Below, piece after piece: positions 23,829-31,943 of a stretch of 38,014 bases of DNA; position 1 is the first letter of the stretch; each line of letters starts with the position of its first letter. Where the stretch lies: positions 1-38,014 of the forward strand of contig JAHWHE010000014.1 of assembly GCA_019323495.1 (NCBI GenBank), in the 5' to 3' direction. This DNA comes from Candidatus Woesearchaeota archaeon. Lineage in GTDB: Archaea > Nanobdellota > Nanobdellia > Woesearchaeales > WJKV01. A program made the translations under genes and the position numbers. The notes beneath the pieces were generated by a model. It saw only the letters and a list, made by a program, of their open reading frames with translations, did no database searches and had not been told where the DNA came from.

Positions 23829-25631
23829 ATGAACAAAAAGAAACAGACGTTCTTTAAGAAAGCAATCAGGATTGTTAGCTATGCAAGGCCTTTCTGGAAG
23901 ATATTTCTGATGCTGATTATAATTACAATAGTTCTGTCATTGCTCGAGATAGTAAATCCGTATCTGATAAAGATATTGATCGACGATATTTTTATTGCAA
24001 AAAATTATGGGCTGTTGGTGGCATTGATGTTGTTTTTCATCTTTGTGTTCTTCTTGAAGACAATAGTGGGGATCTTCTTTTCATACCAGGCAGAAAAATT
24101 AGAAGAGAATGTTGTCCTTGGCGTAAAGAGGCAGTTGTTCAAGCATCTGGAAAAACTGGATTTGGGTTTTTTCTATACGAAACAGCTCGGAGACATCCTG
24201 GTAAGATTAGATGAGGATGTTTACGGGATAGAGAGCTTTATCGGCATCCTGATAGACAGCATCTTGATGAATGTATTGACAGGCACTTTCATTTTGGTGA
24301 TTTGCTTCCTGATAAATTGGAAAGTAACTTTGAGCTGTCTAGCATTCTTTCCGTTCTTCATAATAACTCAGAAATATTTCGGCCAGAAGATAAAAAAGCA
24401 AAGGAAGAAATTGATAGAGATAGGTGCCGGGTTTCTATCCTTTTTACAGGAAAGCATCGTATCAATCAAGACAATCAAGACTTTTGTTCTTGAGAATCTG
24501 AAACTTAAGAAGTACACAAGGACCAGCAGAAGATTGATCCGGGAAGATTTGAAGCTCAATTTGCTTGAAAGCTACAGCGGCGCAGTGGTGGGCTTGATTA
24601 CATTCACTCCGTTGCTGATCATCCTTTGGTACGGCGGGTTCAAAGTCATAACAGGCGCCTTAACAGTAGGAAGCTTGATGGCGCTGTACACATATATTGG
24701 AAAATTGTTCGGTCCGATAAGCGAACTCGGCAGCATTAATGTGGCAATACAGAGCACAATGGTCTCTGTTGACAGGGTTTTTGAGTTCCTAGACAGGGTG
24801 CCAAAGATACAAGACAAGAAAGGTGCGATTGAGCTAAAGGATGTTAAAGGAAAATTAGAATTCAAGAATGTTTCCTTTTTCTACAATAAAGACGAGCCGG
24901 TTCTTGAAAATATTTCTTTAACTATCAAACCAGGAGAGAGCATTGGCTTGGTCGGCCCGAGCGGAAGCGGAAAGAGCACGATAGCCAATCTGGTTGGAAG
25001 ATTCTTCGATCCTGTGAAAGGCAAGATCTTGCTGGACGGGATTGATTTGAGAGATATTAAAGTAGAGTCATTGAGGAAAAATTCAGGCATAGTCAGCCAA
25101 GACACTATATTATTCAATACATCGATCAAAGAAAACATCAGGCTTGGAAATTTAAAGGCAACAGATAAGCAAATAGAAGAAGCTGCCAAACTGGCCAATA
25201 TCCATGATTTCATAATGTCCTTGAAGCATGGCTACAATACAAAGATCGGTGAAAGGGGGGTCAATTTGAGCGGCGGCCAGCAGCAAAGATTGAGCATAGC
25301 AAGAACCATATTGAAGAACCCAAAGATACTGATACTGGACGAAGCGACCAGCTCTTTAGATACAGAAAGCGAGCAAAAGATACAGGATGCGATGAATTTC
25401 ATCATGAAAGGCAGGACCACCATCATCATAGCCCACAGATTATCGACAATACACAATGTCAACAAGATAGTTGTGCTGAAAGACCACGGAGTTGCAGAAA
25501 TAGGCGGCTTTGACGAATTGATTAAAAAGAAAGGAATATTCTATCACTATTATAATATACAGTTCAGGGACCAAAACAATTATATTCCAGAAGAGAATGA
25601 AGAACAGACAGAGGGAGCAAATGGAGAATAA
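23829..25631 (+). CDS. ABC-type exporter, fused membrane and ATPase domains
   Basis: This half-transporter of 600 residues, which should work as a dimer, exports lipids, peptides or drugs out of the cell using ATP. The first 320 residues hold six membrane helices of the type I exporter fold; the last 250 form the ATPase domain. Walker A GPSGSGKST lies at about 376-384, followed by the Q-loop in SQDTILFN, the signature LSGGQQQRLSIAR, Walker B ILILDEATSSLDT and the H-loop TIIIAHRLSTI. All catalytic residues are intact. It is MsbA/LmrA-like, and sequence alone does not tell the substrate. Its 3' end overlaps the acetyl-CoA synthetase beta gene by 11 bases, so the two are cotranscribed. Confidence 0.94.
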   Translation: MNKKKQTFFKKAIRIVSYARPFWKIFLMLIIITIVLSLLEIVNPYLIKILIDDIFIAKNYGLLVALMLFFIFVFFLKTIVGIFFSYQAEKLEENVVLGVKRQLFKHLEKLDLGFFYTKQLGDILVRLDEDVYGIESFIGILIDSILMNVLTGTFILVICFLINWKVTLSCLAFFPFFIITQKYFGQKIKKQRKKLIEIGAGFLSFLQESIVSIKTIKTFVLENLKLKKYTRTSRRLIREDLKLNLLESYSGAVVGLITFTPLLIILWYGGFKVITGALTVGSLMALYTYIGKLFGPISELGSINVAIQSTMVSVDRVFEFLDRVPKIQDKKGAIELKDVKGKLEFKNVSFFYNKDEPVLENISLTIKPGESIGLVGPSGSGKSTIANLVGRFFDPVKGKILLDGIDLRDIKVESLRKNSGIVSQDTILFNTSIKENIRLGNLKATDKQIEEAAKLANIHDFIMSLKHGYNTKIGERGVNLSGGQQQRLSIARTILKNPKILILDEATSSLDTESEQKIQDAMNFIMKGRTTIIIAHRLSTIHNVNKIVVLKDHGVAEIGGFDELIKKKGIFYHYYNIQFRDQNNYIPEENEEQTEGANGE

Positions 25632-26271
25632 AAAGATTCTTACAGAAAAAGAAGCAGAACGATTTTTAGAAAGCTACGGCATTCCTGTGGCAAAGAGCCG
25701 GCTTGTAAACAGCCTTAGCGAGGCTCGACAGGCTATACAGCAGATAAAGTATCCTGCAGTATTGAAAATCATCTCACAGCAGGCCCTGCACAAGACAGAG
25801 GTGGGCGGCGTGAGGATAGTCGATGATGAGTCTTCCTTGATACGGGAATACAATAATCTGGTGCAGCTGGCAAAGAAATTAAAAATAAAGCTTGACGGAA
25901 TATTAGTTCAGGAAAAATTACATGGCCAAGAACTGATACTGGGCATAAGCAAGGACCCTATTTTCGGCCACGCAGTCATGCTGGGGCTCGGTGGCATCTT
26001 TGTAGAGATATTGAAGGATGTCAGCTTTAGGATTTGCCCTATTTCTGAAAAAGACTTCCAGAGCATGCTCGACGATCTTGAAGCGAAAAAAGTGCTATAT
26101 GGGGTTAGGGGTGAAAAACCAATCGACATGAAGTTATTGAAGCAGATTTTGGTCAAGCTTTCCAGGATACCTCTTAAGGAAAAGAAGATAGAAGAATTAG
26201 ACATCAATCCTTTCATGATAGACGAAAAAACAGGAAAAGTTGCAGACGCAAGGATAGTTTTCTCTAAATGA
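25621..26271 (+). CDS. acdB: ADP-forming acetyl-CoA synthetase, beta (ATP-grasp) subunit
   Basis: This subunit, with the alpha subunit encoded at 26303-27664, converts acetyl-CoA, ADP and phosphate into acetate and ATP, the main substrate-level phosphorylation step of fermenting archaea. The 216 residues are the ATP-grasp domain: LTEKEAERFLESYGIPVAKS, YPAVLKIISQQALHKTEVGG, GILVQEKLHGQELILGISKD, GLGGIFVEIL and finally EELDINPFMI. I use the Met at 25621 because gagggag lies just upstream; a longer frame begins at 25597. It overlaps the ABC exporter by 11 bases. The alpha subunit lies convergently 31 bases away on the other strand, so the two are not in one operon. Confidence 0.94.
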   Translation: MENKKILTEKEAERFLESYGIPVAKSRLVNSLSEARQAIQQIKYPAVLKIISQQALHKTEVGGVRIVDDESSLIREYNNLVQLAKKLKIKLDGILVQEKLHGQELILGISKDPIFGHAVMLGLGGIFVEILKDVSFRICPISEKDFQSMLDDLEAKKVLYGVRGEKPIDMKLLKQILVKLSRIPLKEKKIEELDINPFMIDEKTGKVADARIVFSK

Positions 26272-26302
26272 TCGCCAATCTGTGAATCAAATATGATTAT
26301 AT

Positions 26303-27664
26303 CTATTTTCTTTTGGCATAAAGAACGAGTTGCTTGATTGCGGCCACTGCGTTTTCAGGGAATGTAAAGCTTGGCACCTTGTTTTCTTCAAGCGCTTGTT
26401 TGATTGTTTCAACAAACCGGCTTCCTGTCGTGACCACTATGATGGGTTTTTTCTTCATATTGTTCAATCTGGTGATGACATCAACGATTTCCGCAGTTAT
26501 CATCGGAGTCTGCATCAATGTTATCGCAATAATGATGTCCACGTTCTTGTCTTCGAGGCACTTTGTTATCGCAGTTGCGAACCCTTCTGTTGTCGCATCC
26601 CCTGTCAAATCTATCGGGTTCTTTATTACAACATAGTCTGCAAATGATTTCTTCAGTTCTTTAACATTGCTCTTCTGCATCTCAGCCAGCCGCAAGCCGC
26701 TGTTATGTATTGCGTCAACAGTCAGCACCCCATAGCCTCCGCCATTAGTTACGACCTGAACCCTGTTGCCTTTTGGAAGTATGAACCGGTCGAACATCCT
26801 TGCGAAATCGAACATCTCTTCAAGGTTCTTTGCAATTATCACATTGGCTTGCTCGCACACGCCGTAGAATACAGCAGAACTGCCAGCAAGGCTTCCTGTA
26901 TGAGACAAGGTCGCAGCAGCCCCTGCTTCAGTGACGCCCCCTTTGATGGCTATAATGGGTTTTTTCTTGCTCACTTTTCTGCAAACTTCTAGGAATTTCT
27001 TTCCATCCCTGACCCCCTCTACATATATGCAGATGACTTTTGTTTCCTTGTCACTGCCAAGATATTCTATTAGGTCTGATTCGTCTACTACCAAAGCATT
27101 TCCATAGCTGATGAATTTAGCAAATCTCAGTCCTTGTTTCACTGCGTGGTCCAGGATCGCGCTTCCCACTGCGCCGGATTGGGAGATAAATGATATTTCT
27201 CCTCTCTTCGGTCTTTGCATCCTGTATCTTGGAAGGAATAATGTGTCGATATTGTTCTTTGTTTCAAGGAGCCCCAAACAATTTGGACCTATCGCGTTCA
27301 TCCCGTATTTCAATAATTTTTGCTTTAGCTCTTCTTCTAATTTCTTGTTTCCGATCTCTCCAAAACCCGCAGTTATGATGACAATATCTTTTATTTTCTT
27401 TTTTCTGCAATCATCTATTACTTTAAGTATGATTTTTGACGATATAGCAATAACTGCAAGATCTATTTTTTCTCCTATATCACTTATGTTTTTATAGCAT
27501 TTGTGTCCTAGAATTTCGTGCGCATTAGGATTCACAGGAAACAATTTCCCAGAATAGCCAGAATCTACCAAGTTCTTGAATATCACGTGGCCTATTTTCT
27601 CGCTCTCCCTGCTGACTCCGATAACTGCAATACTCTTCGCATTAAAAAATCTGCTTAGATCCAT
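26303..27664 (-). CDS. acdA: ADP-forming acetyl-CoA synthetase, alpha (CoA-binding) subunit
   Basis: This is the CoA-binding and phosphohistidine subunit of ADP-forming acetyl-CoA synthetase. The 453 residues carry a Rossmann CoA-binding domain (SIAVIGVSRESEKIGHVI, then VNPNAHEILG), the motif GPNCLGL, the SISQSGAVGSA-type loop (here FISQSGAVGSAILD) and the phosphohistidine loop AATLSHTGSLAGS with the catalytic His. A third flavodoxin-like domain ends the protein. It is last in a minus-strand operon with M42 aminopeptidase and RimK-like ligase, seven bases after the latter, with gtgag as a weak ribosome binding site. Together with the convergent acdB the enzyme is complete. Confidence 0.95.
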   Translation of the reverse strand: MDLSRFFNAKSIAVIGVSRESEKIGHVIFKNLVDSGYSGKLFPVNPNAHEILGHKCYKNISDIGEKIDLAVIAISSKIILKVIDDCRKKKIKDIVIITAGFGEIGNKKLEEELKQKLLKYGMNAIGPNCLGLLETKNNIDTLFLPRYRMQRPKRGEISFISQSGAVGSAILDHAVKQGLRFAKFISYGNALVVDESDLIEYLGSDKETKVICIYVEGVRDGKKFLEVCRKVSKKKPIIAIKGGVTEAGAAATLSHTGSLAGSSAVFYGVCEQANVIIAKNLEEMFDFARMFDRFILPKGNRVQVVTNGGGYGVLTVDAIHNSGLRLAEMQKSNVKELKKSFADYVVIKNPIDLTGDATTEGFATAITKCLEDKNVDIIIAITLMQTPMITAEIVDVITRLNNMKKKPIIVVTTGSRFVETIKQALEENKVPSFTFPENAVAAIKQLVLYAKRK

Positions 27665-27671
27665 CTTTGTC

Positions 27672-28544
27672 TCACTGTTTTGCCTTTTTGACCGCGAGTT
27701 TTACTATTTCCCTCGCCACGTTCTTTTTTGTTGCTTTTTCAGTGCCTTTGAATCCTATAAATTGGTTCAATTCAATCACAAGATGCCCTTTTTCTTTGTC
27801 TATGGCAATATCTACTCCGCAAACATCTGTCTTAACTGTCTCTGTGCATTTAAGTGCGAGTTCCTGCATCTCCTTATCAGGCTTGTGAAGTTTAGCAACG
27901 TTTCCCTGTGAAAAATTAGTCTTCCAGCTGCCTTTTTTTGAGACGCGCTTTATGCACGCGATGATTTTTCCGCCGACCACTACGACCCTGTAATCTTCTC
28001 CGCCATGGTTGATGAACTCCTGGATATAGATTGGCTTATGGAACCCTGCAAAGGTCTGTGCCCAGTCTTTTGCATCGCCGTCGTTGCTTATCTTAGTGAT
28101 GCCAAACCCTTCGCTGCCTTCAAGCGCCTTGAAAACAAGAGGTTTTGGGAGATGTTTCACGACCTCCATGATGTCCTTGGAATGCAACGCAATTGCGCTG
28201 AGCGGTTGCGGAATCCGTTTCCTCTGCAATGCCAAAGACGTGAGATATTTGTTTTTGCAAGTCTTTATTGCGGCTGCGCTGTTAACAACAGGTATCCCCA
28301 TGTTTTCTATGTGCTGCGTTGCAAGCAAGCCGAAGTCAAAATACTTGGTAAGAAATCTTGGAATGACAACATCAAAAGCGCCAAGATGCTTTTCATAAAT
28401 GCTGTGCCCGTCAAGTTTCTTGTCAAGTATCAAGCACAGATGCCTAGGATCCAATTTGACACCTTTGCCAACTTTATTTGCTTCTTCAAGTATCCTTTTT
28501 GCTCCATACGATTTGAAACTGCTTCTTAAGATTCCGATTTCCAT
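27672..28544 (-). CDS. RimK-like ATP-grasp ligase
   Basis: This ATP-grasp enzyme of the RimK/LysX/CofF/MptN group joins an amino acid, often glutamate, to a carboxylate on a protein, cofactor or amino-acid carrier. The 290 residues show the N-terminal domain (MEIGILRSSFKSYGAKRILE), the segment VVNSAAAIKTCKNKYLTSLAL, the ATP-binding PKPLVFKALEGSEGFGITKI, YIQEFINHGGEDYRVVVVGG, and the metal-binding GVDIAIDKEKGHLVIELNQF. I use the ATG at 28544, one base after the upstream M42 gene, and reject the TTG at 28553. The substrate cannot be read from the sequence. The tight coupling to a peptidase and acetyl-CoA synthetase suggests general metabolism. Confidence 0.9.
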   Translation of the reverse strand: MEIGILRSSFKSYGAKRILEEANKVGKGVKLDPRHLCLILDKKLDGHSIYEKHLGAFDVVIPRFLTKYFDFGLLATQHIENMGIPVVNSAAAIKTCKNKYLTSLALQRKRIPQPLSAIALHSKDIMEVVKHLPKPLVFKALEGSEGFGITKISNDGDAKDWAQTFAGFHKPIYIQEFINHGGEDYRVVVVGGKIIACIKRVSKKGSWKTNFSQGNVAKLHKPDKEMQELALKCTETVKTDVCGVDIAIDKEKGHLVIELNQFIGFKGTEKATKKNVAREIVKLAVKKAKQ

Positions 28545-28545
28545 T

Positions 28546-29568
28546 TTAAACAATACACACCTTTGGCGGATTTTTCATCAATAACTCTAAAAGCTTGATT
28601 AAGTTCTCTATGTCCCTAATGTGCGCAACACTTATTGTAGAATGCATATTCCTCAGAGGGATGCCCAGCACTGCAGACGGAACTCCTCCCCGGGACATCA
28701 TGATCTTTGTCGCGTCAGTTGTTCCTGCTTCTACAACTTCTTTTTGCAGAGGAATCTTGTTTTTCTTTGCAACCGCAGCAATGTGCCCGTTCAAGCACCT
28801 GTTCGCGATCATTCCGGCATCCATTATTGTCACGCACGGCCCTTTTCCCAAACAAATCTTCTTTGGGTCGCCCGAATCAGTGGCAACTGTGTTATCTACA
28901 GCAATTCCCCAGTCAGGATCTATGTCATATACTGCAGTCTCAGAGCCATAAAGTCCAACCTCTTCTTGCACTGTAAAGACATAATACATGTCTTCTTTTG
29001 TAATATTCTTCAGTCTTTTCGCCAGCTCAATCAGCGCATAGCAGCCGATCCTGTCGTCGAACGCCTTACCGCTCACGATATCTTTGTTGCCTAATGTGAT
29101 GAATGTGTGTCTCGGCACGATGTATGTTCCTGTCGCAACTCCTAGTTTTTCTAGCGCGTCTTTGTCCAGGCCAGTATCAACATAAAGGTCATCTTGTAAT
29201 GGCATTTCATCAATTTCAAGACCTTCGTGTATTTCGAAGAAGGAGATTACGCCGTTTATTATTTTGCCGTTGTCCAAAAGCAAATAGACCTGCTGTCCGA
29301 CAAGGGTCACAGGGTCTATGCCTCCTACAGCGCTTATTTTTATTTTCCCATCATCTTCTATGTTGGAGCACATCAAACCTATTTCATCCATGTGCGCCGC
29401 AAGCATTACTCGGGCGCCTTTCCCTTTCTTGTGCGCAATCAAGTTTCCGAATTTGTCTACCCTTACTTCATCCACATATTTCTTGATTTCTTTTTGAATC
29501 AGGCTGCGCACTTCTTGTTCTGCACCGCTAGGACCTAGAAGATTAGCTAATTGTTTTAACAACTCCAT
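28546..29568 (-). CDS. M42-family metallo-aminopeptidase
   Basis: This is a cobalt/zinc aminopeptidase (TET-type or glutamyl/endoglucanase-like) that trims peptides in the cytoplasm. The 340 residues contain the complete metal site: AAHMDEIG (His59, Asp61), AFDDRIG (Asp171), VQEEVGLYG (Glu202, Glu203), AVD (Asp225) and NMHSTIS (His309). The start at 29568 is fixed by gaggtg six bases upstream and by the family start MELLKQLANLLGPSG; a frame reaching back to 29721 crosses the promoter and is rejected. It leads the operon M42, RimK-like ligase, acdA. Such peptidases release amino acids for fermentation, which fits the acetyl-CoA synthetase downstream. Confidence 0.95.
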   Translation of the reverse strand: MELLKQLANLLGPSGAEQEVRSLIQKEIKKYVDEVRVDKFGNLIAHKKGKGARVMLAAHMDEIGLMCSNIEDDGKIKISAVGGIDPVTLVGQQVYLLLDNGKIINGVISFFEIHEGLEIDEMPLQDDLYVDTGLDKDALEKLGVATGTYIVPRHTFITLGNKDIVSGKAFDDRIGCYALIELAKRLKNITKEDMYYVFTVQEEVGLYGSETAVYDIDPDWGIAVDNTVATDSGDPKKICLGKGPCVTIMDAGMIANRCLNGHIAAVAKKNKIPLQKEVVEAGTTDATKIMMSRGGVPSAVLGIPLRNMHSTISVAHIRDIENLIKLLELLMKNPPKVCIV

Positions 29569-29630
29569 CTTAACACCTCGATTTTTTAAGCAAATATGAT
29601 TTGGGTTAATAACCTTTCTTGGATTATACA

Positions 29631-29640
29631 TATATAAACC
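29631..29640 (-). promoter_or_regulatory. TATA box for the M42-rimK-acdA operon
   Basis: Read on the minus strand the sequence is ggtttatata, about 65 bases before the ATG at 29568. It predicts a leader of about 40 bases. Its symmetric core tatatata could also act on the plus strand toward 29658. Confidence 0.55.
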
Positions 29641-29725
29641 TTTTGTTAAAATTCTCTCAATGCGCAAGGCATAGAAATGAACCCCAGACCGGTGACGAAG
29701 GGCAGAAAACAGCTTAATCAAAACA

Positions 29726-29735
29726 TTTTTATATT
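29726..29735 (+). promoter_or_regulatory. TATA box for the Tyr-rich secreted protein
   Basis: The sequence atttttatatt lies about 53 bases before the ATG at 29784. It leaves a leader that carries gggggtga at 29771-29778. Confidence 0.55.
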
Positions 29736-29783
29736 TCCTCTCTCATAGTGAATAGCTATTAGTTTCATAAGGGGGTGAAATTT

Positions 29784-30107
29784 ATGAAGGTGATGAAAAA
29801 GGTCGTGATACTTTGTTTGATACTGATAGGTGCGCTCTTTCTAGCAACAACTGCATGTTCAGCATATAATAAGTATGAAAATGTTGGAACCTATATCAAT
29901 AGCAACATAGTTGCGCAATTGGCGCACTATAATTACTATGGCGGTTACTCTGGTTATTACTATAGGACTCCTCAGTACACATACGGGGTTTATCCGTTGG
30001 ACAAGGGATACATGATGAACGAGCAAAGACATGAAGAAGAAGCATACAACAATTATTTGCGCGGGATCCATGCTGAAAGAAACAGGCACATTAGATGGGG
30101 ATATTGA
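29784..30107 (+). CDS. Small Tyr-rich secreted protein
   Basis: I do not recognise this 107-residue protein. Residues 1-27 form a signal sequence (MKVMKKVVILCLILIGALFL, then ATTACS) that might be cut at the small residues or, less likely, lipid-modified at the Cys. The mature part is very rich in Tyr, Gly and Asn, with stretches like YNYYGGYSGYYYRTPQYTYG, then a polar His/Glu/Arg region ending RHIRWGY. Tyr-rich sequence of this kind is seen in adhesive or structural extracellular proteins. The start is set by gggggtga five bases upstream; the GTG inside that motif is rejected. It lies next to a minus-strand polytopic membrane protein with a tail-to-tail arrangement, and a T-rich region ends its transcript. 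Confidence 0.8.
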   Translation: MKVMKKVVILCLILIGALFLATTACSAYNKYENVGTYINSNIVAQLAHYNYYGGYSGYYYRTPQYTYGVYPLDKGYMMNEQRHEEEAYNNYLRGIHAERNRHIRWGY

Positions 30108-30116
30108 TTTTAAATT

Positions 30117-30158
30117 TTAATATTATATTTTTTCATTTATCTTCTTGATTTTTATTTC
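30117..30158 (+). terminator. T-rich region ending the Tyr-rich gene
   Basis: This gap between two convergent genes is dominated by T runs on the plus strand, up to six long, as expected for an intrinsic archaeal terminator. Confidence 0.5.
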
Positions 30159-30170
30159 TTCATTTAGCTC

Positions 30171-31025
30171 TTACTTTTTCATTAGCTTCTTGATTGCAAG
30201 AAAGAAGTAGATTCTGTTGGTTAGGATTATCGCATACAGCAATATTGCGCTCAAAACATTGAACAAGACTGCGTACACTAACTGCATCTGCAAACCTATA
30301 GAAAATATCAGCCACACAATGAGCAGCAGGATAAAGAAAATGATGATCATGCCTATTGTGTGTATCAGGAAGCCCGCATAGCTTTTGATTCTGCCGAACA
30401 TTGTCCTGAAAGTCAACCTTATTACATTGATTGTGTTTTTCTCCTCGATAAAGATGCTGTGGCTCAGATTGAAAAATATATAGAAAAGGAACAAGAATAT
30501 GGTGATTGTCCAGAATGCAAAACTTGTTTGGTATGTGTCCTTGACAGCGACTATTAGGAAGTTGATTATCATCGCGCAAACAAGGAACAGCACCAGATTA
30601 AAGAGATTCAGCAGAAAGAATTGTTTCAAAAACTTTATAATGAATTTCGTTTTCTTTTCAAATGATTCTATGTAATGAAGCATGCAGTACTTGAAAAAGC
30701 TGTATATCAAAAGCAGGAGCAGGTAGTATATAACTACGAATACAAATATCAATGTGGAGCTGCCGAAAAACAAGGACTTGATTTGGGCAGGGCTCTGTGG
30801 CACAGCAACATTAAGCAACTTGATGAACAAAAGCAACGCAATGACAAACAAAACATCAAATACAATCATCAAAAAGAAGCACTTTGGCTTTTCCTTTATG
30901 GCAGAGAAAACGCGTTTGAACAGAAAGTCTTTTCTCAAAATATAATTGATGGATTTAATTCCGGATTTGGCAATCCCGGGCTTGCGCGTTCCTGTTTTCT
31001 TTGTTTGTCTCTTTTTTCCAGCCAT
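30171..31025 (-). CDS. Polytopic membrane protein, paralogue-like to the 15 kb protein
   Basis: This 284-residue protein has no name that I can give. A Lys/Arg-rich N-terminus (about 45 residues, KKRQTKKTGTRK) precedes about six hydrophobic segments, near 50-72, 88-113, 130-155, 165-190, 215-240 and 248-275. The order of segments, the Phe-Phe-Lys before the third segment (FFKYCMLHYIE against FFKGLIYSSLT) and the basic loop before the fifth match the protein at 14975-15784, so both probably belong to one family. A TATA box 26 bases before the ATG and the absence of a ribosome binding site suggest a leaderless mRNA. It lies tail to tail with the Tyr-rich secreted protein, so surface functions may again be linked. 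Confidence 0.8.
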   Translation of the reverse strand: MAGKKRQTKKTGTRKPGIAKSGIKSINYILRKDFLFKRVFSAIKEKPKCFFLMIVFDVLFVIALLLFIKLLNVAVPQSPAQIKSLFFGSSTLIFVFVVIYYLLLLLIYSFFKYCMLHYIESFEKKTKFIIKFLKQFFLLNLFNLVLFLVCAMIINFLIVAVKDTYQTSFAFWTITIFLFLFYIFFNLSHSIFIEEKNTINVIRLTFRTMFGRIKSYAGFLIHTIGMIIIFFILLLIVWLIFSIGLQMQLVYAVLFNVLSAILLYAIILTNRIYFFLAIKKLMKK

Positions 31026-31046
31026 CACTGATTCAAATGCAACCCC

Positions 31047-31056
31047 ATATTTAAAT
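31047..31056 (-). promoter_or_regulatory. TATA box for the second polytopic membrane protein
   Basis: Read on the minus strand the sequence is atttaaatat, centred 26 bases before the ATG at 31025, predicting a leaderless transcript. Confidence 0.55.
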
Positions 31057-31082
31057 TTAATTAAATTTGCAGGAGAGCAATA

Positions 31083-31092
31083 TTTTTAAATA
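31083..31092 (+). promoter_or_regulatory. TATA box for the 142-residue protein
   Basis: The sequence tttttaaata is centred about 37 bases before the ATG at 31124. A short leader with aaaggtgg as the ribosome binding site follows. Confidence 0.5.
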
Positions 31093-31123
31093 CAAATAGG
31101 TTACCATCATCAAAGGTGGTTAG

Positions 31124-31552
31124 ATGCTAAAGGACTGGACGCTTAATTACTTGAAAAACAAGGACATCATGCTGAAACGAATCTCTACTATAGAGGACAA
31201 GGGCAGCTACATCCTTGTTAAGAATAAGGACGAAACCCATGTTATTGTCATAGTCAAGGAAAAGCTCGATTCAGTACAGCCTGTCCTGGACGATTTTAAG
31301 AAATATGAAGCCCTGCACAAAGCGCAGAAGCTGACCTTGATTTTGTACAACACAAAGAAGAACATGGAACTATTGCTCAAATCCTGGGATGCGTTCCTTG
31401 AGTTTCCTACTTTATCTATAATTTTCGCGAATCCTGCTGTGAATGACAAATGGATAATCAGCCCTGCTGTGCATCACAAAATCGCAGACAAGAAATCCCT
31501 AAAGCAAGGATTAATAAGTATGTTTCAGAATGTAGAACCTTTCTATGGCTGA
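31124..31552 (+). CDS. Conserved-looking soluble protein of unknown function
   Basis: I do not recognise this 142-residue protein. It has no signal or membrane segment. Alternating strands and helices (YILVKNKDETHVIVIVKEKL, then LTLILYNTKKNMELLLKSWD and SIIFANPAVNDKWIISP) suggest a compact alpha/beta fold. The Trp/His part NDKWIISPAVHHKIADKKSL near the C-terminus looks like the most conserved segment and could be an active or binding site. A clear promoter and ribosome binding site support it as a real gene. It faces the PRC-barrel gene tail to tail, with 27 bases between the stops. Confidence 0.75.
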   Translation: MLKDWTLNYLKNKDIMLKRISTIEDKGSYILVKNKDETHVIVIVKEKLDSVQPVLDDFKKYEALHKAQKLTLILYNTKKNMELLLKSWDAFLEFPTLSIIFANPAVNDKWIISPAVHHKIADKKSLKQGLISMFQNVEPFYG

Positions 31553-31579
31553 AGCCTATATTAACGCCAAAACTTGAAT

Positions 31580-31855
31580 TTATTCTTCTTCTTCAGGTTC
31601 TGATTGGTATGAAGGTACAGCAGCCTTGCTGATGATCATTATGTCCCCTATGCTTTTGACCAATTGGTGTGGGACAATGACGCCTTTGGCACTGCCCAAG
31701 ACTTTTGCCAGGAAACTGTTCTTTGAAGCCCTGACCCTCCATCCGAAAACCTTGTTTTTAGTAAGAATGCCTTCTTCGATATTGCCGAAGTAATCTCCGC
31801 TGTCAGTAAAAACGCGCATATCGTAAGTTTCGCTAATCTTTTTCATCTTTAACAT
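31580..31855 (-). CDS. PRC-barrel domain protein
   Basis: This is a 91-residue single PRC-barrel protein. The beta pattern MRVFTDSGDYFGNIEEGILT, VFGWRVRAS, then GVIVPHQLVKSIGDIMIISK is typical of PRC barrels, including the loop before VKSIGDI(M/I)I. An acidic tail EPEEEE ends the protein. In haloarchaea short PRC-barrel proteins (CdpB) join the cell-division machinery and bind SepF; others act in RNA processing. Which applies here cannot be read from the sequence, and no division gene is nearby. The start at 31855 is fixed by ggaggg seven bases upstream. It is divergent from the TraB gene and shares its AT box. Confidence 0.87.
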   Translation of the reverse strand: MLKMKKISETYDMRVFTDSGDYFGNIEEGILTKNKVFGWRVRASKNSFLAKVLGSAKGVIVPHQLVKSIGDIMIISKAAVPSYQSEPEEEE

Positions 31856-31907
31856 CTTGAAGCCCTCCGTTATTACCTCATCTCTGGAAAAAGGAAAACA
31901 TTTTTAA

Positions 31908-31920
31908 CTATTTAAATTTA
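31908..31920. promoter_or_regulatory. Shared AT promoter box for the PRC-barrel and TraB genes
   Basis: The near-palindromic ctatttaaattta is centred 30 bases before the TraB ATG and 59 bases before the PRC-barrel ATG. It could drive a leaderless traB-type mRNA in one direction and a leadered mRNA in the other. Confidence 0.5.
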
Positions 31921-31943
31921 ACTACTCGCATATATAAGGAAAA

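Noticed and set aside
28621..29538. Several overlapping plus-strand ORFs of 100-157 residues opposite the M42 gene
   Set aside because: They are shadows of the well-identified M42 peptidase: no ribosome binding sites, odd composition rich in Cys, Ser and Pro.
29657..29712. C/D box guide RNA
   Set aside because: A GTGACGA sequence resembles a C' box, but the remaining C and D boxes and the spacing of 10-12 bases are absent.
29569..29721. 51-residue N-terminal extension of the M42 peptidase
   Set aside because: It would cross the TATA box and the gaggtg site that sit correctly for the ATG at 29568, and the family starts at MELLKQLAN.
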